The position numbers and the translations under genes were made by a program. Under the pieces are notes generated by a model. That model was not told the DNA's origin. It worked only from the letters and a program-made list of their open reading frames with translations, and did not search any database. From Limnephilus marmoratus (Eukaryota; Arthropoda; Insecta; Trichoptera; Limnephilidae), in assembly GCA_917880885.1 (NCBI GenBank), contig OU862908.1, forward strand, positions 8,840,501 through 8,904,500: a DNA stretch of 64,000 nt, given 5' to 3'. Below are positions 10,101 through 19,100 of the stretch, in pieces. Position 1 is the stretch's first letter, and the number at the start of each line of letters is the position of its first letter.

Positions 10101-12233
10101 AGCAAGCGAAATGTCATATTTGATTGTCTATTAATTAAAAAAGGAATATTCCGTATTATCCGTGTAACGAACTTCGACAAGATATATTCCATATTATCCG
10201 TGAAGCGGACTTATACAACTTAAACGAATTAGCTTTAGCCGTATTTGGTGACCAGATCTGAATAGCCAGGTGTATTTCCCCACCATCCCCTTCCCTAGCC
10301 ACTACATATCTCAATCAAGGATGCCATAGTCTCACTGGGACAAGACCGCTGTATAAGCAAGGAACATGTGTAACCTAAGAGATTAGAGGTGTTCCTTGAT
10401 ATAAATTGGGCATAACATAAACTGATATAAATTGGGCATAAGAGGGAGGCAAATATGCAGTTAGTCCACCTCATGGATAATACGGAACGTTCGTGTTGTC
10501 GAAGTTTGATGCACGGATAATACGGAATGTTCCTTTTTTAACTAATAGACAATCAAATATGACATTTGTCGGAAGTTTCAATTTTATAAAATAAATTCTC
10601 TAAAATAAACTCGCATTGGCTTAATTTCGGTTTACGGAAGGTCTTCCAAAATAATAAAACTTTTTTTTTTATACTAACTATTGGCTGGAGAATCCGAATC
10701 CGAAAGAATTTTTTTTCGGAAAGCAATATTAACAAAGTTACACGACTTTAAAATTTTCTATACGCATACATGAAAATCGACATATTGGAAGTATTATGAC
10801 AGTTTAAAGTCATAGAAACAGCCACATAAAATTAAGTGTTGCCATATCAATAACTAACTTAAGTAATTATTTTTTATAAATTTTACTCACTTTTGGCGTA
10901 AACGCTAAACTACTTGAAAACAGGGATATTTTTTTAAATTGACGCGAGCAGGCGGTATAAAGGGGCACAAACCATGTTACACAAACCTAGCGTAGCCGCT
11001 AAACTACTTGAAAACAGGGATGTTTTTTGCCGTGACGCGAGCAGGCGGTATAAAGGGGCACAAACCATGTTACACAAACCTAGCGTAGCCGCTAAACTAC
11101 TTGAAAACAGGGATGTTTTTTTGCCGTGACGCGAGCAGGCGGTATAAAGGGGCACAAACCATGTTACACAAACCTAGCGTTAGGTTAGGTTAGGTTAGGG
11201 ACGCGAGCAGGCGGTATAAAGGGGCACAAACCATGTTACACAAACCTAGCGTTAGGTTAGGTTACGCATTTTTAAGACTACGAATTTTCATACTTCGTCG
11301 ATTTATAAGGTATGTTTGATGATATTATTGCATGGTAACATTTAATTTTGTGTGGTAAAACATTTTTCTAGTTTATCTATGACTTTAAACTGTCATAATA
11401 CTTCCAATATGTCGATTTTCATGTGTGCCTATAGAAAATTTTAAAGTCGTGTAACTTTGTTAATATTGCTTTCCGAAAAAAAATTCTTTCAGTTTTGGAT
11501 TTTCCGGCCCATAATTAGTATAAAAAAAAAAAAAAAAATATTTTGGAAGACCTTCCGTAAACCGAAATTATTCCCTCGCATTTCATCATAGTTTTAAAAA
11601 ACATCCCAGGTTTTGAATGGTTTGTTTGACAAAGCAGGGTTTGTCTAGCGGGTTTGTGTAATTATTCTAATACATTTCTTTCCATGTTTTACTGTTATAA
11701 ATACAGGTACAAACTTTCTATGATTGGCAGCATTGATTGATATTGAGAGTCTATGAAATGTTAAAATTTAAACAATGAATAAAAAATGGCATTACCGCGT
11801 GAGTGAATTAATTTTAACAAAATTAAAATGTTAAATGCATATTTTTTGGTCTCCCCCGACATAAATACTCACTATTTGTAATAATAAATCTAAATAAATA
11901 ATAAGAGGGATTAATCACACAACCACAACGTGCATTAACTGAATGAAATACAATTTTTCAAGTACCTCCTCTAGGCCTCTTAAATGTGAGAAGATCTGCC
12001 CGGGGAGGTGGAGTTTTGATGGCCTGAATTGCTCCACTTTTCAGCAGCTTCCTGGCTATTTCCCTCGCGTCGCGTGCTTCCGCAGCGCGCTTGGGGAGGA
12101 TAGGTTTCTCTGCTTCAGGTTTTGGGGCTTTTAGAGCCACCAAAGCTTTTTTCTTTTTCTTTAACTTCTGATATTTAGCTTGAAGCATCAACTCCTCTTC
12201 TGTTAGATTTGAAGGGAAGTGCAAGTAAACCAT
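6967..12233 (-). CDS. Nelf-E: Nelf-E, negative elongation factor subunit E (partial: exons 1-3)
   Basis: NELF-E is the RNA-binding subunit of the NELF complex (A, B, C/D, E), which with DSIF holds RNA polymerase II in promoter-proximal pausing in the nucleus. Exons 11966-12233, 7613-7757 and 6967-7101 splice in phase with GT/AG sites. The N-terminus begins MVYLHFPSNLTEEELMLQAK and continues into a KLKKKKKALVAL block, then a LVKSGAI-like segment (LLKSGAIQAIK), both hallmarks of the family. Exon 2 carries SYQPFSSAH and VVNLYDTFV, equivalent to the family's linker. Exon 3 opens the RRM with RNP2-like TVFVSGHKITEEHLRKHMAS and ends IEKNR, before RNP1. The remaining RRM and C-terminus are missing from the window. 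The 4.2 kb first intron is loaded with transposons. The assignment is secure from residue patterns; the start is the first ATG in frame. Confidence 0.92.
7272..7292. repeat. (AT)n microsatellite
   Basis: About ten AT dinucleotides, inside the second Nelf-E intron. Confidence 0.85.
7325..7396 (-). repeat. tRNA-like SINE head with intact B box
   Basis: On the minus strand it has an A-box-like TGGCCGAATTGGTAGATTC and a perfect T arm CTGGGTTCGAGTCCCAG with B box GGTTCGAGTCC. The 5' end does not pair with the sequence after the T arm, so a genuine tRNA is unlikely. It is probably a tRNA-derived SINE promoter in the Nelf-E intron. Confidence 0.5.
7613..7757 (-). CDS. Nelf-E: Nelf-E exon 2 (linker region)
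   Basis: The acceptor is GTTTGTTTCAG ending at 7758 and the donor GTATAC starts at 7612. Its 145 bases enter at phase 1 and exit at phase 2, matching both neighbours. It encodes a Pro/Gly/Glu-rich stretch and PPRVVNLYDTFVGARE, matching the conserved Tyr/Phe segment upstream of the RRM in NELF-E proteins. Confidence 0.88.
7760..8460. other. Nelf-E intron 1, transposon-free part
   Basis: AT-rich intron. At 8080-8165 the motif TTTCGG/CCGAAA recurs five or six times, echoing a similar cluster at 25215-25290. No coding signal on either strand was convincing. Confidence 0.4.
8462..8580 (+). repeat. Left terminal inverted repeat of composite element
   Basis: It starts around TAAGTCCACTTCACGGATAA and includes two copies of GGATAATA(T/C)GGAATATTCC, then AATTAATAGACAATCA and GACATTTGTCGGAAG. 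Its reverse complement matches 10110-10220 over about 100 bp. A third, direct copy lies at 10467-10600. The flanks suggest a TA duplication, which is weak evidence for a Tc1/mariner-type element. Confidence 0.75.
8605..10085 (+). pseudogene. Jockey/CR1-like LINE ORF2 fragment, broken
   Basis: The frame from 8610 reads MFDFESINSHLSNTDWSFLS, typical of the linker between endonuclease and reverse transcriptase. Further on, in shifting frames with stops, come a SLDTDKSAGPDNI block, the RT signature YTDFSKTFDKVSHKLLIQKL, LLQGSHLGPVLF and the catalytic core LLFADDIKLYKKI. The YxDD box appears as FADD, normal for this group. The element is interrupted by stops, frameshifts and two palindromic duplications (9303-9341, 9899-9952). 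It corresponds to the same family as 32962-35455. Confidence 0.85.
10110..10220 (-). repeat. Right terminal inverted repeat of composite element
   Basis: The reverse complement reads TAAGTCCGCTTCACGGATAA and onward, matching the left end at 8462-8580 with scattered mismatches. It lies about 25 bp after the point where LINE homology stops. Confidence 0.75.
10232..10395 (+). repeat. 3' fragment of the tRNA-SINE family (17288-17705)
   Basis: It has the family blocks GGTGACCAGATCTGAATAGC, CAGGT followed by a C/T-rich stretch, and GATGCCATAGTCTCACTGG, followed by a diverged CAAGG tail. The tRNA head is absent. Confidence 0.65.
10467..10600 (+). repeat. Third copy of the composite-element end
   Basis: It is in the same orientation as 8462-8605, including GTCGAAGTTTGATGCACGG, CGGATAATACGGAATGTTCC and GACATTTGTCGGAAG, and continues about 30 bp further into the unit (TTTTATAAAATAAATT). 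No partner end was found, so it is a solo or truncated MITE end lying directly beside the foldback at 10620. Confidence 0.7.
10941..11270 (+). repeat. Tandem repeat, 3 full and 1 partial units of 72-94 bp
   Basis: Units begin GACGCGAGCAGGCGGTATAA at 10941, 11034, 11128 and 11200. Each contains AAACCATGTTACACAAACCT; units 1 and 2 also have GCGTAGCCGCTAAACTACTT and GAAAACAGGGATGTTTTTT. In units 3 and 4 that latter half is replaced by TTAGG repeats. The sequence matches the foldback loop at 4250-4345. Confidence 0.9.
11180..11264 (+). repeat. Two short (TTAGG)n tracts
   Basis: Four TTAGG units at 11180-11199 and about two and a half at 11252-11264, each starting at the same position of the tandem unit (after AACCTAGCG). 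TTAGG is the canonical arthropod telomere repeat; here it is interstitial. Confidence 0.8.
11966..12233 (-). CDS. Nelf-E: Nelf-E exon 1 (N-terminus)
   Basis: The start codon is at 12231-12233 and the donor GTACTT begins at 11965. It encodes 89 codons plus one base. It includes TEEELMLQAK, the lysine-run block and the SGAIQAIK segment, followed by LLTFKRPRG. Read without splicing, the frame ends three codons later, so splicing is required. Confidence 0.9.
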
Positions 12234-12393
12234 TTTATTAAAAAAATGTCACAAAATAAAGTTTTCGTATAAATTTATGTGAAAAATGGTGTCGGCAGCT
12301 TCGACAGCTAAAACAAATTTGTTTTGACGTTTGACAGTTCACGAGTTCATAGACAAAAAAACACAAATAAAATTAAAACGATTGCATTTTTCT
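12234..12393. promoter_or_regulatory. Putative bidirectional promoter between Nelf-E and a small divergent ORF
   Basis: Only 160 bp separate the Nelf-E start codon from the ATG of a plus-strand ORF at 12394. The interval has the motif TTTTGACGTTTGACAGTT around 12320-12340, resembling sequences I associate with insect housekeeping-gene starts. No TATA box is evident, as expected for a broadly expressed factor. The assignment is inference. Confidence 0.4.
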
Positions 12394-12522
12394 ATGGCCA
12401 AATGGAATATTCTTGCCAGCATCAAAAAAAATGTTGGGATTGATATGCCCGCGCCTTATGGGGGGTTCAAACTTAACTATAAACTTAAGATTAAGGAGGG
12501 GACAAATTTAAAAAGCTATTGA
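12394..12522 (+). CDS. Candidate small ORF, 42 aa, divergent from Nelf-E
   Basis: It reads MAKWNILASIKKNVGIDMPA followed by a Lys/Gly/Tyr-rich tail ending NLKSY and a TGA. The ATG has a G at +4. It is basic (about nine lysines) with no membrane segment or motif I recognise. Support is positional: head-to-head with Nelf-E at promoter distance. Against it: no family match, short length, AT-rich codons. It could be a complete micropeptide, a first exon (no good donor seen), or chance. Confidence 0.3.
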   Translation: MAKWNILASIKKNVGIDMPAPYGGFKLNYKLKIKEGTNLKSY

Positions 12523-12595
12523 TGTTACGAGTTCTACATTTATTCTGATACAAAAAGGCAGGTGTTAATTATATAATTATTAATCTAGGGTTAGT

Positions 12596-12900
12596 CTTAT
12601 AACTAGGGGGCAGTTCTAGTATTACGTAACGCACTTGGGGAGGAGGGGGAATCTTGTGAAACGTTACTGTGCGTTACGAGGGAGGGGGAGGGGGGGGGGG
12701 GTTCGAACAACGCGATACGTAACATTTTTTTTGTTTATTTAGATAAAAAAATAGGGAATTAAAATCTTCCAAGTTGGCAATACTTTTCGTTCTCGAAATC
12801 TCTTGTTTTATTTATTACCGCAAACGCGATTAAAACACGAAAAAAGGTATTTAAGCAACTTTCCAGTACTTTGCGTGACTTTCATGTAAAAAGTGTCAAA
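12596..12900 (+). mobile_element. Truncated G-rich MITE (family of 27850-28244)
   Basis: It starts GGGGGCAGTTCTAGTATTAC and shares TTACGTAACGCACTTGGGG, TGTGAAACGTTACTGTGCGT, the long G tract and TCTTGTTTTATTTATTACCG with the complete copy at 27.85 kb. The right inverted repeat is missing; similarity fades after about 12880. Confidence 0.75.
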
Positions 12901-14350
12901 AAAGTGTAAAAGTGTGCCTGGACAATGGCTTTAGATCATGCCTCTAATTTTAGATCTGAATGTATTTAACTCATTCAGATCTAAAAGTAGTGTAACTAAA
13001 CTCACCATTAATGATTCTTCCTTTCTACGTAGTGTTAAATTCAAATTTATGTTCAATTAAATGCAAGCCAATCACTTTATAGAACACAATTTAATCAAAA
13101 TATGTCATTAAGTAGGTACCTTAACAACACTGCTTCCTCGATTTAATTTTTTTTTAGGAACAAAAAATGTATTTTTAAATGTTTATACGGTGTTCTGCAT
13201 TTTTAGTGTGATTGCACTTTAAAAGAATATTTGACAGGTAAATTGGTGTTGCCAGCCTACAATTTTTTTAAAAATATTTTCTACTCTTATTTGACAGACT
13301 CTAGAAAGTCTGTTTGCTTAACAAGGAACTCCAGTGAAATATATTATGGCTTTAAAAAAATATGTTTTTGGTTTCATAGTGCTTTCACACAAACGAAGTA
13401 TTGAAATCCGTAAGTCTAAACTTAAACTTTAGGTCGCACAGTTTACACCCGCGCTGTGCAAGCGGGTTCCCCACAGAGCGTCGGACCATCCCTTAAAAAA
13501 ATATGTTCATATAGAGTATAGACCAATAAACGCTGATTCTGAATATATAAGTTTTATTTAATAATATTAAACGCAGAGTTTTTAAAATTTTTAAAAAGTC
13601 AATTTTTAATCGGGTCGTAAAAATACGCCGTCAAGTTGGCATTATTGAAATTTTAGTGGTGACTGTTCGATGTGTCGTGACGTCAGCGTAAAGTCATTGT
13701 ATGGGAATGTATGATATGACACCAGCCATCGTATTAATTTATTCGTTTATTTAGATACTGTTTATAGACATTCAGTTGTAGTGTTTATTGAAACTTTATT
13801 TGGCCTAAATAATGTTTCAAAAATAAAGGTATCTCTTATTAGTTTATCTCATTATTGAAAATATTCAAAAACTACTGCACAAAAAAAATAGTAATGCTTC
13901 TTCTAGGGAGAATACTTCGAACAACGGAATTCAAAATGGTGGTAGTTGATCAGCTGATTTCCCGATGATTTCCTGATTTTTCAGGAGTGATGACGTCACA
14001 ATATTCACCATACATACGGTGGTTTTCGGGGGGTCTTGAAAAATTAAAACTTTGACAATTATTTTAACTAAAAATTAACTCTAAAAATAAAAATAAAAAT
14101 GCAGTTATTTAAGTTAGAAAGTCATTATTCATTTAAAAAAATTGTGCTGGAGTTCTCCATTACTTATTAGAAATAAAATTTGTTTAATTTGATTTAACAT
14201 TTAATAAATGGCTAGTTTGAATTTCAGAAAAACAAAAAAATCACCCTTCCATGTAATTATCTTACATGCAAGTTTTAACATGAAACCTCAGGCTTATTTG
14301 TTCATTCTTAATGGCTGGAAAGGATGGGGTCAGTGGCAGATTTATACTTT
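12900..14350. other. Intergenic, no firm feature
   Basis: AT-rich sequence. A GC-richer island at 13435-13490 (CACCCGCGCTGTGCAAGCGG) and a GTGACGTCA-containing pair of blocks near 13675 and 13985 hint at decayed MITEs, but no paired ends could be defined. Confidence 0.4.
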
Positions 14351-14539
14351 TCATAAGTACAGGCCACATAGTTTGCGCAGCCCATTCTTCCTTCTTAGAC
14401 GTTGCCACCTATCATAATCACTCAATTGAAGGCTTGGCGCCGCCCTCTGAAATCTGCCATCCCTAGGCCGCGGCTTATGCAGCCTATTGACAAATCCAGG
14501 ACTTGGTGGGGTGGGTGGTAAAATTGAATCATAAATCAT
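14351..14539 (-). CDS. Candidate terminal exon or small gene, Arg/Pro-rich, unrecognised
   Basis: On the minus strand an open frame of 62 codons starts MIYDSILPPTPPSPGFVNRL and includes KPRPRDGRF and DYDRWQRLRRKNGLRKLCG before a stop. It is preceded by a fair acceptor (ACAAATTACAG ending near 14551), and its GC content and codon choice look more coding than the flanks. Proline-rich then arginine-rich composition suggests a disordered basic segment. No family is recognised. It lies between the SDR 3' end and Nelf-E on the same strand, so it might be the last exon of a gene or a degraded transposon ORF. Confidence 0.35.
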   Translation of the reverse strand: MIYDSILPPTPPSPGFVNRLHKPRPRDGRFQRAAPSLQLSDYDRWQRLRRKNGLRKLCGLYL

Positions 14540-15200
14540 AACACTACTGTAATTTGTTTTTCATTTTATTTTGTCAATATACATTGCCTAACACATCTTT
14601 AAACAATTAAAAACGGTAAGCGAACATTTTTGCACTATTCGTAAATTATGTTTTTTGTCGAGAAATTTTGAACGAGAGGGATGCGGATATCGAAAGGGAT
14701 TATTATGATAATTGACACACTTCATGCAATGACAATAAAACACCATATTGCTGAAAATTTGAAAACTCTTTATGATAAATAAGATAAACCAGCAATGTAC
14801 CTGGTAACTACTACTACCCTACCTACTTATTTAAATAATTCATTCCTCCCTCTTAGCCAACCCGGACAAGCTTACCGGTATAAAAAATTGATAAATACAA
14901 TAAAATTTATACTCAAAATATTTACAAAAAATGTTTGATTTTTGCATTACACAGTGCCCTGAAGTGATTTTCCACAAAAACAGTGGTAGGTATAGAAATT
15001 ATTACCTCTAGTTAATACCTATTTTCAAAAACCAATATGTAATTTGGTTATTGTTTTTATTCGCAAAGTACTGAAAGAGAATTGATTTTATTATTAAAAT
15101 TATAAGTGAATTGGTTTTATTATTTCCATGCCAACAGTTGGAAAAAAACTTATTCCAGAAAACAGGAAAAGAGTTGAGACATTTGTTATGACATCACTGA
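14540..15200. other. Intergenic, nothing recognised
   Basis: AT-rich sequence with no repeat ends, RNA fold or exon that I could support. Confidence 0.45.
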
Positions 15201-15204
15201 CTGC

Positions 15205-15485
15205 TATTAGGTGCACAAATTACATCACACGAATTTCATGATTTTTTTTATCCCCCCCTTTTCGTCCCTGTCAAACATCGTCACATTTGTGAGACCCCTC
15301 CCTCCTAGTGTGACGTCACATATTTTGCCATTTTACATCTAAATATAATCAAAACAGTAGTTTAAATTTTTTACGTGTGACGTGACAGAACTGGTGACCC
15401 CCCATACCCCTTGTCACATAATGTCACACTTTTCTACTCCCCTCCCCCCTTAAGGTGTGACGTAATTTATGGATGGCCCCTTATT
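15205..15485. mobile_element. MITE with CGTCACACC-type ends, ~280 bp
   Basis: The left end reads GTGCACAAATTACATCACAC, and the right end, inverted, reads GGGGCCATCCATAAATTACG followed by TCACACC. Internal C-rich tracts and repeated GTGACGTCACA/TGTCACA motifs sit near both ends. It resembles a common class of insect MITEs starting GGGGCCATCCATAA. Confidence 0.65.
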
Positions 15486-15837
15486 GAGTTCTTGAACTCG
15501 AAGCAGTGACATAAGACTATTAAAAAAATAATTTAACATTTTGTAGAAATAATACATAATTTACTCTTAATTACTGTATTTGTAATTAAATTACATATTT
15601 TGCACTTTCTAACACACTTTCTCTTAGTTTACTAATTTAATACGAAGGTATAACCATCTTTGTTATGAATGTACTGTACATACATATATTAAATCAAAAA
15701 GTTAATTCATAGCCAACGGATTACCTTTGCAAGCCTGTTTTTGTATTATTCAAAATTATGATTGGATTGTGCTTATCACTAACTTGAAGTCATTTCTTTC
15801 TCACACATCTCTCTGGCATTCACTGTAAAACCATATA

Positions 15838-15843
15838 TTTATT
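15838..15843 (-). promoter_or_regulatory. Candidate poly(A) signal of the SDR gene
   Basis: AATAAA on the minus strand, about 165 nt past the SDR stop codon at 16008. In AT-rich DNA this hexamer is common, so the call is positional only. Confidence 0.35.
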
Positions 15844-16007
15844 CACTTATGTCATTTTCACCAATTTATTATGATCCCATCTTTAAAACAAGGCAGCAGT
15901 TTTAAACTTGAGCTGCAACTAGTTTTTAAAATAATTCTAACAACAACTAAATTAGTACTCTCCTACGGTAACTTTACACAATTAATATAACGTGATGAGG
16001 AGTGAAA

Positions 16008-16110
16008 TCATCCGGCAGCCACCCTCGGGCGTCCCTTGAACATGCTCATGATTTGAGGACCCTTGACGATCCGGAAGACTGCCTCGTAAGCGGTCTTGGC
16101 AGGGAACAAA
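16008..16110 (-). CDS. SDR16C-like, last exon
   Basis: The acceptor TATTCCAG ends at 16111. One base completes the Tyr codon begun in the previous exon, then LFPAKTAYEAVFRIVKGPQI, a Met/Lys-rich stretch and VAAG lead to TGA at 16008-16010. The basic, Met-containing C-terminus resembles the tail of SDR16C proteins. Confidence 0.9.
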
Positions 16111-19100
16111 CTGGAATAGAGAAAAAACTTTAATTAAGCATGTAAAAATATGTTTCGTTGGTACAGTCGATATTCTTGGTATCGCCTGTTGCAAAAGGTT
16201 GGATAAAATAGCTTTACAGCCTTACTTATAAAAAAACACTCCACAGCCTATTGTTAAATAATGAATAAAGTTTTCTTTTTCGAATTTTACTAACAAAAAA
16301 ATATAATTATTTTGTGGGCAACATTGAACTTCGGTAGACAGGCGCATGCGCCATGTTTTTTTTCCCACCGACAGAAATAACCCACAACCTCCATGTTCGT
16401 TGAAAGAAGATTTTTATTATTCTTGAAGTAATATTACTTTGGCAGTGAAATCAGGAATTAGGAAATGAGAATTAGTAGTGTTATAATAAATATTAATTAA
16501 ACAAACCAGGCAATCATTTTTTTAATTAAGTAAGTATCCTTTTTAATGCGCTAGTTTTGTTGCAATTCGCATATTCATTTTTTGCATTTAAAAAATAAAA
16601 TACGATTTTTTATTACTTCAGTTAGACCAGTCGTATGATCACACGGTCGATGCTAGTAAAAACAGGTTTGGGAATTTAATTTAAAACAAAAATATATTAC
16701 CTACTTATGCAAGTAATAAAAATAATGTGAATGGTTAATTAATTTTTATAACTTTTACCTCATTTGATTGGCATTTGATTAGAAGTTTGTTTAATTCATA
16801 TTCAGAAACCACTTTATGCGTAGATATGTACCATAAAATAATGAATTTCTTTCTTTTAAATATTCTTATAATTGGGACCAAGATCCATTAAAAAAAAGAT
16901 ACGTAGAAGACTTTTGATTGTTAGAGTTATAATCTTGGTATTCATAGATGGCCGCTAATTAAAATTATAATTAGGACCAATAAGATCTATTATAAATTAA
17001 GATAATATATGACTTTTGACTGTCGAAGTTATAATCGTCGCGTTCATAGATGGCGCTAAATAGAATTATAATTTGAACCAAGATCCAGTAAAATTAAAGA
17101 CACATTTCAAATAAAACTTTTGACTGTTAATCTTCACATTCGTAGATGGCACTAATTAAAATGTTTTAGAAAAACAATCTTATAGCACATTATGTTACCA
17201 CTTGTAAGTTCTTATTTATGTTGAAAAATTAAGTTTGGATGTACATAGACATAATTTATTGGATTATTTGACTAATAACATTTGACAGCCTGTATGGTCA
17301 AGGGGTAAGGCTCTTGACTAGCAATCCGTAGGTTGCGGGTACAAATCCCGGCATGTGCAAGTAAATTATAATTGATTAATTTGTGTTATTTCACAATTTA
17401 ATCATTAAAAATAACATAAGGTATATTTGAGGCATGTTCCAGAGTGGAAGATACTCTCAGTATAGTCCCGTTGTAAGACCATCATTCAGAATTGAAATGT
17501 AGCTTGAAATGGCTATAGCTATTTTTTGTGACCAGTAATCTGAATAGCCAGGTACTCCTCACTTTCCTCATCCCCTACTCCTTCCCCTCCCCAACACCAG
17601 CCTCATAACATACCCCTTTTGGGGATGCCATAGTCTCATTGGCTCCAGATGGTTTGAAGCAATTGGAACTCTTGTGCAGTATTCACATAAAAAATTATAA
17701 ATAATGTAATTATTATTTCAGTATTGGGACGTTTTTTTTTTTTTAAATTTAAGGTCTTGAATATCTTTATAATCCGTTTGTTGTATTATGTTATCATGTA
17801 CTTACCCCTTCAGATTTTGTTATTAGTATAACTATTTTGTAATAATTAATTAATTAAAATTATAAACATAAAATCAATTGCTGGAAGGACTCCACGATTG
17901 ATTGAAGTCAAATGTTGGAAGGACTCCACGCACACTTTAATAATTGTTATTTCTTTCCACTCGGTCAGCTATTCTATTGATTTGAAATATTTGAAGTATC
18001 AGAACACGTGCTTTACTAGCAAAAGTAAAGCTACGATTACACAAAATAATTTTTTTGCAATATATATTTTTTGGTACTTCCTACAAAAGAATTGCTTTGT
18101 AAAAACTTTATTGGGATGTTTTTCTATTATCATGAACTCCCTAAGGCTTCGCTGTATGGAACACAGTGTATAATATTAAACAAAATGAATAAAAAATTTA
18201 ACTAACTATTTAATGAGGAAGAACATCCTCAGGTTGTTTGGCAAGATGACTTGAATCTTGTCGGTCTGGATGGCCTGCACGATGGTGTCTGCCACATATT
18301 CAGGCTCCAGCATGGGGTGCAGCCAGGGCGTGATGCCATGGAACATGCCCGTGTTGATCAGGTACGGGCATATCAAGGACATCTTAATGAAATCGTGTCC
18401 GTGAAGCTGCAACACAAAACAAAATATTATTTTATTGATGTGATATAAATTTATCATGACGGTATTCTTGCAGAAAATTTTTCTACGGAATGGATAGTTA
18501 GGTATGCTTGGTGGGGTTGGTTGTTGTATCAATTTGGACATTACGTTTTTAGCTTTTACACATAACCTCACATCTTCGAAACCTAGCTACCTGATTGGAA
18601 CAGTCGAGGTTCAGCGGAATTCTGCAGGCTGCAACTTGTAGAATGGGCAGCGAAGCACTAGTTACAACATTTCTTCTCCTTGTTAAGGTACTGTCAACAT
18701 GTCAGAATGTAAAGGGTAAAACTTCATACCCCATTTACTGAAACGAATCTGCATCTGTCGGGGGCCAAATAGTAACTAGCCACACGTCAACTGCTCAAAC
18801 CTGAAGATTCCAGAGACTGCAAATTTTAATACCATTTAGCGGTTAAGGTGAACCTGTCAAGAGATCGAAGCCAGCATGGCGGACGGAAGATCGACTCATA
18901 AGATTATTCACGAATCATCATTTCTTCATATACTTACTTAGATTATTTTATGGTTACCTTTTCTTTTTATTTCATTCATAACAATTCTTGTATCAAATGG
19001 CACCCTTTTTTCAGTTAAAGAATCGTGAACACTTTCAAACTAAAATTCATTCACATAATATGTAGGATATTATCCACTTGCATAAAGTTTCAGATTAATT

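Larger units (their letters stand above)
8462..10220. mobile_element. Composite TIR element enclosing a LINE fragment, ~1.76 kb
   Basis: Inverted repeats of about 100 bp (8462-8580 and 10110-10220) bracket 1.5 kb of non-LTR retrotransposon coding sequence truncated at both ends. The LINE part has no 3' tail and no target-site duplication, so simple retrotransposition into a MITE does not explain it. Capture by the TIR element or a rearrangement between two MITE copies are the alternatives. Confidence 0.6.
10620..11574. repeat. Foldback element with ~200-240 bp arms and tandem core
   Basis: The left arm (10624-10851) and right arm (11341-11574) are inverted copies: AATTTCGGTTTACGGAAGGT, the GGAAAGCAATATTAACAAAG block and CGACATATTGGAAGTATTAT occur in both. 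The outer 195 bp are highly similar and the inner ~40 bp diverged. The ~500 bp loop holds tandem units (10941-11270) with TTAGG tracts. It lies in Nelf-E intron 1. No coding capacity is visible. Confidence 0.85.

Noticed and set aside
11180..11264. Chromosome end
   Set aside because: Only a few TTAGG units, embedded in tandem-repeat units and inside a gene intron; this is interstitial.
10941..11270. CRISPR-like array
   Set aside because: Units are contiguous tandem repeats without unique spacers, and the genome is eukaryotic.
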